64,000 bases of DNA, taken from the NCBI GenBank assembly GCA_018436855.1, contig JAHDKO010000002.1:53413-117412 (forward strand), read 5' to 3'. The notes under the pieces were generated by a model. That model made no database searches. It saw only the letters and a program-made list of their open reading frames with translations, and was not told where the DNA came from. Origin of the DNA: Deltaproteobacteria bacterium. GTDB lineage: Bacteria; Desulfobacterota; Desulfomonilia; UBA1062. Positions 18,516-29,738 of this stretch are shown here, one piece after another. Positions within the stretch are counted from its first letter, which is position 1; each line of letters opens with the position of its first letter. The translations under genes were made by a program, and so were the position numbers.

Positions 18516-18572
18516 TTCCGTCCTGTTTCACCAAGGTTGGGATTCTCCGGAGAACGATTTGGATTCACGCTT

Positions 18573-18595
18573 GGAAAAAAAGAACCGCGCGGTTC
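18573..18595 (-). terminator. Rho-independent terminator of miaA
   Basis: On the minus strand GAACC-GCGC-GGTTC is followed at once by seven T. The stem includes bases of the miaA TGA stop codon (18594-18596). Confidence 0.75.
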
Positions 18596-19535
18596 ATCCT
18601 TCTTCAGGGTTCGGGACCTCATCGCGAAGCATGCCTTCGAGGATCGGGAAGGCATCTTCAGGGGGGTGGAATGTGCTGCTTTCATAGTGCGATCTCATCC
18701 ACGTGAGCTGCCGCTTCGCATACCTCCTGGTATCGCGCTGGATCAGCGAAACAGCGAGGTCCAGGCCGGTCCTCGACTCCAGATAGCCGATGATATGCTT
18801 GTACGCCAGGGTCTGCATGCTTCTCAAACCCGGACTGTACCCGAGGGCGAGAAGCCTCTTCGTTTCCTCGATCAGGCCGCTTTTCACCATCCGGATCACC
18901 CGGGAGTCGATGTTCTCGTAGAGCCGGTCGCGGCCGGGCACGATGCACACGGTGCGGACCTCGTAGTATGGCCGTGAAAAACCGTGCTCATGATAAAACT
19001 CGCCCGGCCTCCTCCCGGTGAGGATCATGATCTCAAGCGACCTGACGATGCGCACCCGGTCGTTTTGGCCCAGATTCCGGGCTGTTTCGGGATCGAGCCT
19101 GTAGAGCAGCCCCCAGATATGCGGGCTGCCTTTCTCGTCTGCGACTGACTTCAGGTGAGCTCTCACCCTCTCCGACCGGGGCGGGGCCGAGGCCAGCCCA
19201 TAGATGAGGGCCTTGATGTACAATCCCGTGCCGCCCACAACCACGGGTATCGCTCTCCGGGCCCGGACCTCGCTGATCTTTTGCCGGGCAAGGGAGACAA
19301 ACATGCCGGCATTGAACTCCTCGTCCGGGTCTACCACGTCGATGAGGTGGTGGGGAAGCACGGAGAGCTCCTCGGGTGTCGGCTTTGCCGTGGCGATGTC
19401 CATGTGGCGGTACACCTGCATGGAATCGGCGGAGATGACCTCCAGGGGGTATTTTTCTGCCAGCCTGAGCGCGATTCCGGTTTTGCCGGAGCCGGTCGGG
19501 CCGGTGATCACGATAAGGGACGTCTTCCGATCCAC
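18594..19535 (-). CDS. miaA: tRNA dimethylallyltransferase
   Basis: MiaA adds a dimethylallyl group to N6 of A37 in tRNAs reading UNN codons. The 313-residue length is normal. P-loop GPTGSGKT at 12-19, the catalytic Asp in SADSMQVYRHMDIATAKP, DVVDPDEEF, GGTGLYIKALIYGL and the C-terminal TLAYKHIIGYLE and RRYAKRQLTWMR segments are all family signatures. The start is GTG (MDRKTSL) with only a weak GAG upstream. It overlaps the end of mutL by 28 bases, the common mutL-miaA order. A terminator overlaps its stop codon. Confidence 0.96.
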   Translation of the reverse strand: MDRKTSLIVITGPTGSGKTGIALRLAEKYPLEVISADSMQVYRHMDIATAKPTPEELSVLPHHLIDVVDPDEEFNAGMFVSLARQKISEVRARRAIPVVVGGTGLYIKALIYGLASAPPRSERVRAHLKSVADEKGSPHIWGLLYRLDPETARNLGQNDRVRIVRSLEIMILTGRRPGEFYHEHGFSRPYYEVRTVCIVPGRDRLYENIDSRVIRMVKSGLIEETKRLLALGYSPGLRSMQTLAYKHIIGYLESRTGLDLAVSLIQRDTRRYAKRQLTWMRSHYESSTFHPPEDAFPILEGMLRDEVPNPEEG

Positions 19536-21367
19536 CGTTCGATCTCATCCCTTTCGATGCGCTTGAACAAGGGCCTTCCATGCGGGCAGGTCGTGGGGGA
19601 GCCTGCCTCGTCGAGATCCTCCAGCAGCTTGAGCACCTCTTCACGGCCGAGTCTCTTGCCTGCGCGCACGCTCCCATGGCACGCGATCCGGGCGAGCACG
19701 TCGTGCCGATGATCCCTTTTCCGGAGATCGCCTTCCATAAAAGCGCCCAGCAGATCGAGAATGATCGCACGGATGTCTTTTCCGTCCAGGATGGTGGGAA
19801 AAGCCCGGACAGCGATTGCCGATTCTCCGAAGGGTTCCGCTTCGATGCCGGTGAGCGCAATGTCGCCGGCCACCTCCTCGAAGGCCCTGAACTCCGCGGG
19901 AGACAGCTCGATGACGAGCGGGCTCAGGAGCGACTGCCGGGGTTCCCGGGCGGCCGATCCGGAACTCTTCAGCCTCTCGAAGGTGACGCGCTCGTGTGCT
20001 GCATGCTGATCGAGGATATACAGAGACGATTCGTCCTCGAGGAGGATATAGGTGTTGTGGGACACGCCTACAAAGGCCTTGTCCGTATACCGGTGGCAGG
20101 GAGACCCGAGCTCGAAGAGGCCTTTCTGAACCCCGGGTTTCGGTGCGGCGGCAAGATGCGGTTGCGAGGCAAAGGGTTCCTGGCACCTTCCGGGCGCCTT
20201 ATCCCGGCTGGGCGCGTCATGAAACCCTGTTCCGCTTGTACGTTCAGGGTGCGGTGCTGAGTGAGATTGAGATCCGCAACCGGGCTTTCTCTCCCGGTAT
20301 GGGGCCGCAGGCTCCCCAGCCTGGTATGCCGTCTTTTCATCCAGAGACCTCGCTGCACTGCTCCCATCCTGTGCATCGGCCTGCGCGTACAATGCCTTGC
20401 GCACGCTGGAAACAACCATGCCGAATACGGCGGATGCATTTCTGAACCTCACTTCCGCCTTTGCCGGATGAACGTTCACGTCTACCTCGGCAGGATCCAT
20501 GTCGAGAAAGAGGATCGCCAGGGGGTAGCGGTGCTTCATGAGCAGGCCCCGGTATCCTTCCAGCATGGCCGTACGCAGGGTAGGGTCCATGACGGAACGT
20601 CTGTTCACATAGGTGTATATCCCGCTCCTGCCCGGCCGCGAAACCTCGGGAGATGCGAGAATGCCTTGGATACTCAGGCTCGGTCTCTCGTCGGACAGTG
20701 GGTGCAGTTTTCCCCTGACCGTCTTTCCCCAGATATCCAGAACCCGCTCTTCCAGGGTCGAACCCTCCCGAAGGTTCAAAACCGTGCGGCCGTTCAGGGA
20801 AAGAGAAAACCGCTTATCCGGGTAGGCAAGGGCATAGCGGGAAACCACGTCGATGATGTGTCGCTGCTCTGTTGCCGTGGATTTAAGGAATTTCCTCCGC
20901 GCGGGCGTGTTGAAGAACAGGTCCCTGATCTCCACCACAGTGCCCTGCGTCATGCCCTTCTTGGTCTTCTCCCGCACCTCTCCGGCGGCCAGGTCCATGG
21001 TCCAGCCGATGGTCTCGCTCTGACGGCGCGAAGAGACCCGGGCCCTGCTCACCGACATGATGCTCGGCAGGGCCTCGCCCCTGAAGCCGAGGGTGCTGAT
21101 GGAAAAGAGCTCATGGGCGTGCTCGATCTTGCTCGTGGCGTGGCGGAGGACGGCAAGCTCCAGCTCGCTGCCCGACATGCCGCAGCCGTTGTCCGCCAGG
21201 CGGATGAGATCAAGGCCGCTCCCTTCCACCTCGACATTGATGCTTCGCGCGCCCGCATCGATTGCATTTTCCAGGAGTTCTTTGACCACCGAGGCCGGTC
21301 TTTCGATAACCTCTCCGGCCGCTATCTGGTTGATGAGATCCTGGTCGAGAATGTGTATGTTCCCCAT
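19508..21367 (-). CDS. mutL: DNA mismatch repair protein MutL
   Basis: The 619-residue MutL links mismatch recognition to strand excision. GHL-ATPase motifs are in order: ELLENAIDAGA near residue 35 with the catalytic Glu, DNGCGM near 60, GFRGEALPSI near 95 and the downstream Lys/Arg region. The dimerisation domain contains the endonuclease motif DQHAAHERVTFE, matching DQHA-x2-E-x4-E. ACHGSVRAG and CPHGRP complete the metal site, so this should be the nicking type of MutL, not the E. coli type. The start ATG 21367 matches the family opening MGNIHILDQD. An 83-codon in-frame extension upstream shows no family features and is excluded. Confidence 0.96.
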   Translation of the reverse strand: MGNIHILDQDLINQIAAGEVIERPASVVKELLENAIDAGARSINVEVEGSGLDLIRLADNGCGMSGSELELAVLRHATSKIEHAHELFSISTLGFRGEALPSIMSVSRARVSSRRQSETIGWTMDLAAGEVREKTKKGMTQGTVVEIRDLFFNTPARRKFLKSTATEQRHIIDVVSRYALAYPDKRFSLSLNGRTVLNLREGSTLEERVLDIWGKTVRGKLHPLSDERPSLSIQGILASPEVSRPGRSGIYTYVNRRSVMDPTLRTAMLEGYRGLLMKHRYPLAILFLDMDPAEVDVNVHPAKAEVRFRNASAVFGMVVSSVRKALYAQADAQDGSSAARSLDEKTAYQAGEPAAPYRERKPGCGSQSHSAPHPERTSGTGFHDAPSRDKAPGRCQEPFASQPHLAAAPKPGVQKGLFELGSPCHRYTDKAFVGVSHNTYILLEDESSLYILDQHAAHERVTFERLKSSGSAAREPRQSLLSPLVIELSPAEFRAFEEVAGDIALTGIEAEPFGESAIAVRAFPTILDGKDIRAIILDLLGAFMEGDLRKRDHRHDVLARIACHGSVRAGKRLGREEVLKLLEDLDEAGSPTTCPHGRPLFKRIERDEIERWIGRRPLS

Positions 21368-21400
21368 GGTTCGCTTCCCTGCACTCCTTTGTCGGCCTCG

Positions 21401-21422
21401 CCGGTGCAGGCTCCTGCACCGG
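21401..21422 (-). repeat. Perfect 10-bp stem-loop in the mutL leader
   Basis: CCGGTGCAGG and CCTGCACCGG flank a 2-base centre, 34 bases before the mutL ATG. No T-run follows on either strand, so it is not a standard terminator. Confidence 0.55.
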
Positions 21423-21680
21423 GGAAGGTGCGACCGATCAATGGTATAAGCCCCAAGGCAGGCCCTGGAAACTGTTCCGTCGCAAGCGGCGGAGGGTGTG
21501 ATCCATCCTTCTCGTCCGTAAGACATTGGATCGAAGGAGGATTCAATATCTTCTCGCCACAGGCTATAGAGATCACTGCGAGAAGTCAACTGCAGGATGG
21601 GCAAACCAGCATGCAACGCCGGGTTGCGGGTGCTACGGGGAGAGGACTGCTTCCGGTACCAGATGGGATTATCTTTTCAC

Positions 21681-21696
21681 GTGAACATATGTTCAC
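21681..21696. promoter_or_regulatory. Perfect 16-bp palindrome, SOS-box-like operator
   Basis: GTGAACATATGTTCAC is fully symmetric and contains GAAC-N4-GTTC, the core of the Gram-positive LexA (DinR) box. On the minus strand a TGAACA / GATAAT pair (spacer 16, GATAAT at 21674-21669) would be a leftward promoter overlapped by the palindrome. Regulator unknown. Confidence 0.5.
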
Positions 21697-21792
21697 ATAA
21701 TTTCTCATGGAGAACATCCCTTCTCATCAAGGGATCTTCCCGGCGGGAGGGGCGGAATCCCGGCAGGCAAGCCGGCCGGTCGCCGGACATAC

Positions 21793-22374
21793 TCAGTTTC
21801 CCCTGCCCCTGGGCCTGGCGATAATTTCCAGTACGTCCATCTCCAGGAAACGCTTCGAGGGTTTCGACCTGATGAGCAGAACCGTATCAGATCCCCGGTA
21901 GGTGCCGCCGATCCCGAGAACCTCCTGACCTTCCGGGATAAGCCCGGCGTCGCAGGCCTCCATCACGATTTCGAGTGCTACCTTAGTCCCCTCGCCGAAG
22001 CACCTGAGCGTGTTCGCGATGAGATACCCCGGGTATATGCCCCGGAAGCTGTCCATCAGAGACTTTTCCAGCGAGTGGGTAAGAATGGTCCCGGTATGCA
22101 CGGGGATCCGTGATTTTCGAAGCTGCTTGCGGATCTCGGGGTCGAACTCGTCATGACCCGGCTCCTTGAATCCCACGGAATGGGTGACCACGACGAGATT
22201 CACCCCGGTACGGGCGAGGGCCTTGTAAAAGGCCATGGCGGTTTTCCCGCTGGTTGAGGCGACCACCACGTGCTTTCTGCCGTGTTCCTTCACGTGCTTG
22301 GCCACCATCTCGACACAGTGGGAAGTGTTCTGATTGCCTGGTCTTTCAAAGAGCATGGTTTCTATCATTTTCAT
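21793..22374 (-). CDS. Pyruvate-kinase C-terminal-domain-like protein
   Basis: The 193-residue protein resembles the free-standing alpha/beta domain at the C-terminus of pyruvate kinase. It has NTSHCVEMVAKHVKEHGRKH, VVVASTSGKTAMAFYKAL, LVVVTHSVGFKEPG and a closing GSDTVLLIRS. The catalytic barrel of pyruvate kinase is absent, so it is not a kinase; a nucleotide or sugar-phosphate binding role is possible. The start ATG 22374 has GAGAGG upstream on the minus strand; longer N-terminal forms lie inside the promoter region. It is divergent from sufC, with a shared inverted repeat at 22459-22478. Confidence 0.7.
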   Translation of the reverse strand: MKMIETMLFERPGNQNTSHCVEMVAKHVKEHGRKHVVVASTSGKTAMAFYKALARTGVNLVVVTHSVGFKEPGHDEFDPEIRKQLRKSRIPVHTGTILTHSLEKSLMDSFRGIYPGYLIANTLRCFGEGTKVALEIVMEACDAGLIPEGQEVLGIGGTYRGSDTVLLIRSKPSKRFLEMDVLEIIARPRGRGN

Positions 22375-22458
22375 GAGGCACCTCTCACCCTTGCTTTCAC
22401 GAATCGAACTTAAAATGAACCATACACGAGAGATTTTTCCTTGTACAGGGTCGGCATG

Positions 22459-22478
22459 TGTCAAGGCACAGCTTGACA
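22459..22478. promoter_or_regulatory. Inverted repeat overlapping divergent -35 elements
   Basis: TGTCAAG-GCACAG-CTTGACA has 7-base arms. Each arm contains TTGACA, one per strand, so it covers potential -35 boxes of the divergent genes. A candidate operator. Confidence 0.4.
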
Positions 22479-22501
22479 TTTCTCATTGCATCAAAGATAA
22501 G
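22473..22501 (+). promoter_or_regulatory. Promoter of the sufC-sufB/D pair
   Basis: TTGACA at 22473-22478 and GATAAG at 22496-22501, spacer 17. The leader to the sufC ATG at 22545 is about 37 bases. Confidence 0.5.
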
Positions 22502-22544
22502 AGGATGGACAGCTTCTAATGCTCGCACACGAAGGGACAAGCAC

Positions 22545-23312
22545 ATGTCATTTCTCGAAATAACCGACCTGCACGTATCGGTGGAAGGCAAAGAAATCCT
22601 CAAAGGGATCGATCTCTCCCTCGGCATAGGCAGAACCGCTATTATCTTCGGGCCAAACGGATCGGGCAAAAGCACGCTCATGGGAGCGATCTCCGGCCTG
22701 CCCGGCTACGAGATCACCCAAGGTTCCATCACCTTCAAGGGTCAGGACATCTCCAGGCTTTCCGTCGACGAACGCTCGCGCCTGGGCATCGGCCTCTCCT
22801 TCCAGTATCCGCCCGCTATCAAGGGCGTGCGGCTTCTAACCCTGCTCGAAACCCTGAACCGGCAGACACCGGAGAAGATAACGGAGTATGCCCAACTGCT
22901 CAACCTCACCGCATACCTCGACAGAGATATCAACGTGGGTTTCTCCGGGGGTGAGCGCAAGCGGTCCGAGGTTCTCCAGCTCATGATGCAGATGCCGGAC
23001 CTGCTGCTTCTCGACGAACCCGAATCAGGGGTGGATATCGAGAACATCTCCGTGATCGCAGACGGCCTGCGGATCATCCTGGAGAAGGACCAGCCCATCT
23101 CCAGGAGAAAACGATCCGCCATTATCATCACTCATACCGGTTTTATTCTCGACTACATCAAGGCGGACATCGCCTTTGTGATCATGAACGGCCATGTGCT
23201 CGGCTGCGGCGCCCCCGGCGAGATCTTCGAAGAGATCCGCCGAGACGGTTACAGTAAATGCAGCTCGTGTTTTGCCGAGAAATTTTGCGAAGAATACAAG
23301 GGTGCGCTATGA
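22545..23312 (+). CDS. sufC: SufC-type ABC ATPase of Fe-S cluster assembly
   Basis: A 255-residue ABC ATPase without membrane partner, typical of SufC, which drives conformational change of the SufB/D scaffold. Walker A GPNGSGKST is near residue 36, the Q-loop is in SFQYPPAIKG, the signature is FSGGERKRSEV and Walker B is LLLLDEPESGVD. The DEPESGVD and the Lys/Arg after the signature (GERKRSE) are SufC-like. The C-terminus has a Cys-rich end (KCSSCFAEKFC), which is unusual for SufC. ATG 22545 follows GAAGGGA. The stop overlaps the next start (ATGA). Confidence 0.9.
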   Translation: MSFLEITDLHVSVEGKEILKGIDLSLGIGRTAIIFGPNGSGKSTLMGAISGLPGYEITQGSITFKGQDISRLSVDERSRLGIGLSFQYPPAIKGVRLLTLLETLNRQTPEKITEYAQLLNLTAYLDRDINVGFSGGERKRSEVLQLMMQMPDLLLLDEPESGVDIENISVIADGLRIILEKDQPISRRKRSAIIITHTGFILDYIKADIAFVIMNGHVLGCGAPGEIFEEIRRDGYSKCSSCFAEKFCEEYKGAL

Positions 23313-24400
23313 ATACCGTGCAGATAGATACCGGCAGGCTGAACGAGATCGGATATAATTCCTGCGTGGCCAGTTGCGGGAGCTTCATGGTACTGGACCA
23401 TACCGTCATGGAAAGCCATTGTAATATTGAAGGACTGGTGGTGCTGCCTCTGAAGCAGGCCTTTGACACCTATCCTCATGTGCGGGAAAAACTCTTCTTC
23501 AACGTGGTGCCCCGCGATTCCAGCGATACGACGTTGCAGGCCGCCGAGAAGGAGCCGGTGGGCTATTATGTCTTCGTTGAGCCCGGGATAAGGATCGAGG
23601 AACCGCTTCAGGCGGCCTTCCTGTTCGGCGAGACAGGGTCGCATCAGTTCATCCACAACATCATCGAGCTCGGTGAAGGGGCGGAGCTGAACATCGTCAA
23701 CGGCTGCACCACGGCAACCCACGGCAGAAGCGGAACCCATATAGGCATCACCGAAACCTACCTGGGGAAAAACGCTCATCTGGGCTACACCATGATCCAC
23801 AACTGGGGTCACGACATGGAGGTCTTTCCCGTAGGCGCGGTATCGGTGGGCGAGGGGGCCCGCTACATCTCCAACTACGTGGGTATGACCGAGGTCAGAA
23901 AAATCGTCACCAACCCCGCCGCATACGTGGAAACTGGCGGAAGTGCCCGCTTTTATTCGGTTATATTCAGCAAGGGCGACTCGTATTTCGACACGGGCGC
24001 CCGGGTGCTTCTCAAGGGTAAGGATGCCAGCGGCGAGATCATCAGCAGGGTGGTCTCGGAAGGAGGCACGGTCATATCCCGGCAGCTTCTTTCCGGCGAA
24101 CGGGCCGGCTCCTTCGGCCACATGGAGTGCAGTGGTCTGCTGCTCAACGAAAACGGTGTAATCCATTCCATCCCCGAGTTGAGGGGTGCACATCCCGACA
24201 TCAATCTGGCGCACGAGGCAGCGGTGGGAAAGATCTCGCGCGAAGAGCTCAGCTATCTCATGACGCGGGGCCTGACCGAAGAACAGGCGCGCGCTCTCAT
24301 CATCCGTGGCTTCCTCGATATCAAGATCGAGGGATTGCCTGACAAGGTCCAGTCGTTCATGGACGAGATCATCAGCCGCTCCGTAGAGGGATCCATTTAA
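23309..24400 (+). CDS. SufB/SufD family Fe-S scaffold protein
   Basis: The 363-residue protein belongs to the SufB/SufD beta-helix family, which assembles Fe-S clusters with SufC. Support comes from GEGAELNIVNGCTTATHG, the repeated beta-turns, HMECSGLLLNENGVIHSIPEL with a conserved Cys, LAHEAAVGKISREELSYLMTRG and GFLDIKIEGLPD, the last being the typical C-terminal segment of SufB/D. It is shorter than the E. coli proteins and is the only scaffold here, like the two-gene sufCB systems of archaea and some anaerobes. Gene order and the 4-base overlap with sufC argue for a stoichiometric complex. Whether it acts as SufB or SufD is uncertain. Confidence 0.87.
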   Translation: MNTVQIDTGRLNEIGYNSCVASCGSFMVLDHTVMESHCNIEGLVVLPLKQAFDTYPHVREKLFFNVVPRDSSDTTLQAAEKEPVGYYVFVEPGIRIEEPLQAAFLFGETGSHQFIHNIIELGEGAELNIVNGCTTATHGRSGTHIGITETYLGKNAHLGYTMIHNWGHDMEVFPVGAVSVGEGARYISNYVGMTEVRKIVTNPAAYVETGGSARFYSVIFSKGDSYFDTGARVLLKGKDASGEIISRVVSEGGTVISRQLLSGERAGSFGHMECSGLLLNENGVIHSIPELRGAHPDINLAHEAAVGKISREELSYLMTRGLTEEQARALIIRGFLDIKIEGLPDKVQSFMDEIISRSVEGSI

Positions 24401-24942
24401 CCAGGTAAAATTTATTTAAGAAACCGACGCGCCTCTGGGGGATGCTTTCATCAGGGGCGCGGGTGCGTTCAAATAATTTCCCGTCAAGCCCGGAGATACC
24501 CTTAAAAAAAGTCTTCACCATTCGGCCGAGATCGCATTCTTTTGATTAAGCCAATGGTTTTATACGCATTATATCCAATAAGACGTACGTGCATGGCATA
24601 GGGCACTGAGCTCTCGGCATGTATTTCCGGAACTGTCGGGCCGGTATTTCCATATAAGGGCAAAGGCGTCACGGCAGGATGCCGTACCGGATAAGACAGG
24701 CAATCACGGGCAAGGTAGTGCTGATGTCGGAAAACCATGTCCGGACACGGGCATAATCGGACAGCAGAGTGCAAACATGTTCATGGTTTCTGCAGAGTTC
24801 GTCGCACGTGGCATCGGCAGGATTCATCGTGAAAACGCATCGTGAGGGGAAAGGGGCCTGCACGGATGAGGAAGGCGGCATAGATGCACACACTTCCAAT
24901 ATTTAACATAATATATATTATCGGCAATAATGTTGAGGTGGT
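24401..24942. other. Intergenic region between convergent genes
   Basis: About 540 bases separate the Suf genes from argJ. I see a hairpin near 24428-24461 and an ATAATATATATTAT palindrome at 24908-24921. Two overlapping minus-strand ORFs have no ribosome binding site or family features. I see nothing else convincing. Confidence 0.5.
24428..24461 (+). terminator. Possible terminator hairpin after the Suf genes
   Basis: GCGCCTCTG and CAGGGGCGC form a 9-base stem with one G-T pair and an inner GATG/CATC stem around CTTT. No T-run follows, so this is a weak call. Confidence 0.3.
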
Positions 24943-26090
24943 CTAGGTGCGGTACTCGGAATTGATCTTCACATAGTCGTAGGAGAGGTCCGAGGTATAG
25001 ACGCTGAACGTTCCCGGTCCGCCGCCGATGCGGATATCGATCCCGATCTCACGTTCCTTGAGCAGCGCATGGAGGGCATTCTCGCTGAAACCTTCCGACT
25101 CCATACCGCGTTCTACGACCCGGTGCCCTGAGATGGAAATCGTGACATCTTCGGGCGAGAACAGAATTCCGCTATAACCCACAGCGGCCAGAATCCGGCC
25201 CCAGTTGGGGTCTGCTCCGAAGAGCGCAGTCTTGACCAGAAGCGAGTTCGCCACCGACATGGCCGCTGTTTTGGCGTCGCGGTCATCGGACGCGCCGGCC
25301 ACGGTGATGGTGACGAATTTAGTGGCCCCTTCTCCATCCCTGACCAGGAGCAACGCAAGGTCGCGAATGACCTCGGCAATACCCTTTTCAACTTCATTAA
25401 TATTTTCAGCTACTTGATTGCTTGAAACAGCCAGAAGCGTGTCGTTCGTCGACATATCGCCGTCGATGGTGATGGCGTTAAAGGTGCGCTCGATTGATTT
25501 ATTTATAATATTATCGAGGACTTGCTTGGTTATAACCGCGTCTGTCAGCACCACCGCGAGCGTGGTGGCCATGTCGGGGGCGATCATGCCCGCCCCTTTT
25601 GCCACCCCGAGCACAGCGGCATTACCCACGGAACGCGACACGACCTTGGGAAATGTGTCTGTGGTCATGATGGAGCGGGCAAAGACCTCCGGGTCGTTCC
25701 CCAGCGCGGACACGAGCGCGGGTATCCGGGAAGCCATCCGTTGAACAGGTAGACGGACACCGATGACCCCGGTCGACAGGGGAACCACCTCATCGCTCCG
25801 GACCCCGAGTTCCCTGGCAGCCGTCTCCATAAGGAAACGGGCATCACGGATTCCCTGGTCTCCGGTGCAGGCGTTGGCGTTGCCGGCATTGGCCAGTATG
25901 GCCTTGACCTTCCCCCTGCCCGTGAGCTCCTGTCCGACAACCACCGGGGCGGCTTTGACCAGGTTGCGGGTGAACACGCCCGAGAGCACGGCCTGCCCTT
26001 CGCAGAAGACGAGCCCCATGTCGGTGCGTCTGACCTCAGGGGATTTCACCCCGGCATTGACCGCAGAGAAACGAAAACCCCTAGGGATGA

Positions 26091-26094
<4 letters not shown>
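24943..26094 (-). CDS. argJ: Glutamate N-acetyltransferase / amino-acid acetyltransferase
   Basis: ArgJ moves the acetyl group from N-acetylornithine to glutamate (cyclic arginine pathway); some forms also use acetyl-CoA. The 383-residue precursor cleaves itself, and the expected cut lies between Ala176 and Thr177 in [13 protein letters not shown], with Thr177 the new catalytic N-terminus. NAGNANACTG, the oxyanion-type STGVIG and the terminal S-E-Y-R-T are family marks. The residue after the nucleophile is Thr where many homologues have Met. A separate argA in the same leftward block could prime the cycle. Its ATG overlaps the secA stop region (4 bases). Confidence 0.95.
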
Positions 26095-28724
<2,630 letters not shown>

Positions 28725-28825
28725 ACGGATATGATAATCCTTTTCTTATGTTTTGTGGGGTTGAAAGAGTACTAGAATAGGGATGTGTATATTTCAACCG
28801 ATATTTTTATAGAACAAAGACAACC

Positions 28826-29728
28826 CTATTTCAACACGTATCTCTGCGGGTTCACGTGGATGCCGTTGACGAGAACCTCATAGTGCAGGTGGGAGCCGGT
28901 GGATCGTCCGGTGTTTCCGACAACCGCGATCTTGTCGCCCTTGCGGACGTGCTGGCCGGCTTTGGCCACGGCATTGTTCAGATGTGCGTACCTGGTCACG
29001 ATCCCGTATCCGTGATTGATGACCATGAAGTTACCATAGGCACCGTTGCGGTAATACGAGGTTACGATTCCGTCAGCAGGTGCGTGCACGGTGGTTCCTT
29101 TTCTGCACGCAATATCCATTCCCTTATGGTACTCTCTTTTGCCTGTAAAGGGCGAATTACGCCATCCGTACCGTGAAGTGACCCATCCCCTCGTTGGCCA
29201 GATACCCGGCGTGTGGGCCAGGAGCGAACGCTGCCTCTCGATCTCCGCCAGGAGATCCCGGGCGACATCCCGCTCGATAACGATATCGTCACCGAGCTGC
29301 TTGATATGGGAGTGAAGCTCCCGGGTAAGGATTTTTTCGGTCAGGGCCTCGGTGGTGTTCGCAGCCCTGATGGGCTCCGACCCGCCTCCAACGCCGCTCA
29401 GCTCATCCGGCGCATGGAGATCCACCTTGGCGATTCCCACGAGGTGGCGGTTGAAGGTGCGCAGGGAATTCATCTCTTCGTCGAGCAGCGACACCTTCTC
29501 GGACAGAGCAACGATCTGCCTGCTCTGCTCCAGGTTTTTCTGCTTGATGGATGCGACCCGGGATATGTCCGTGCGCAGATGATACAGCTTATACCCCGCA
29601 AAGGCCGAGAAAACGGCCAGAAAGAGGATGACGCATCCGGCTGACACTGCGATGAGAGGTGAGAGAGTGAATCTCCTGATCCCGGTGTCTTCTTTCGAGA
29701 GAATGAGCACTGTCCAGTGGGTTTTCAC
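28826..29728 (-). CDS. Membrane-anchored M23 family peptidase
   Basis: The 300-residue envelope protein has one N-terminal transmembrane helix (about 25-48, LIAVSAGCVILFLAVFSAF), a coiled-coil stretch (about 52-95, KNLEQSRQIVALSEKVSLL) and a C-terminal LytM/M23 domain. Zinc ligands His and Asp are in HKGMDIA and the catalytic and ligand His pair is in GSHLHYEV, so the enzyme looks active, unlike degenerate EnvC/NlpD types. It likely cuts or remodels peptidoglycan cross-links in the periplasm. It sits between pmbA and secA, 10 bases after the former. Confidence 0.9.
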   Translation of the reverse strand: MKTHWTVLILSKEDTGIRRFTLSPLIAVSAGCVILFLAVFSAFAGYKLYHLRTDISRVASIKQKNLEQSRQIVALSEKVSLLDEEMNSLRTFNRHLVGIAKVDLHAPDELSGVGGGSEPIRAANTTEALTEKILTRELHSHIKQLGDDIVIERDVARDLLAEIERQRSLLAHTPGIWPTRGWVTSRYGWRNSPFTGKREYHKGMDIACRKGTTVHAPADGIVTSYYRNGAYGNFMVINHGYGIVTRYAHLNNAVAKAGQHVRKGDKIAVVGNTGRSTGSHLHYEVLVNGIHVNPQRYVLK

Positions 29729-29738
29729 TGATCCGTCC

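Larger units (their letters stand above)
21368..21792. other. Long, structured intergenic region upstream of mutL
   Basis: About 425 bases lie between the mutL start and the next leftward gene. It holds a perfect hairpin next to mutL, a second longer-loop hairpin (21550-21585), a perfect 16-base palindrome at 21681-21696 and a small hairpin at 21716-21735. ORFs crossing it show no family features. Confidence 0.55.

Noticed and set aside
19508..21616. Longer MutL with 83 extra N-terminal residues
   Set aside because: The family opening starts at ATG 21367 and the extension has no conserved features.
24502..24899. Two overlapping minus-strand ORFs of 90 and 76 codons
   Set aside because: No ribosome binding site, no recognisable segments, and they overlap each other in different frames.
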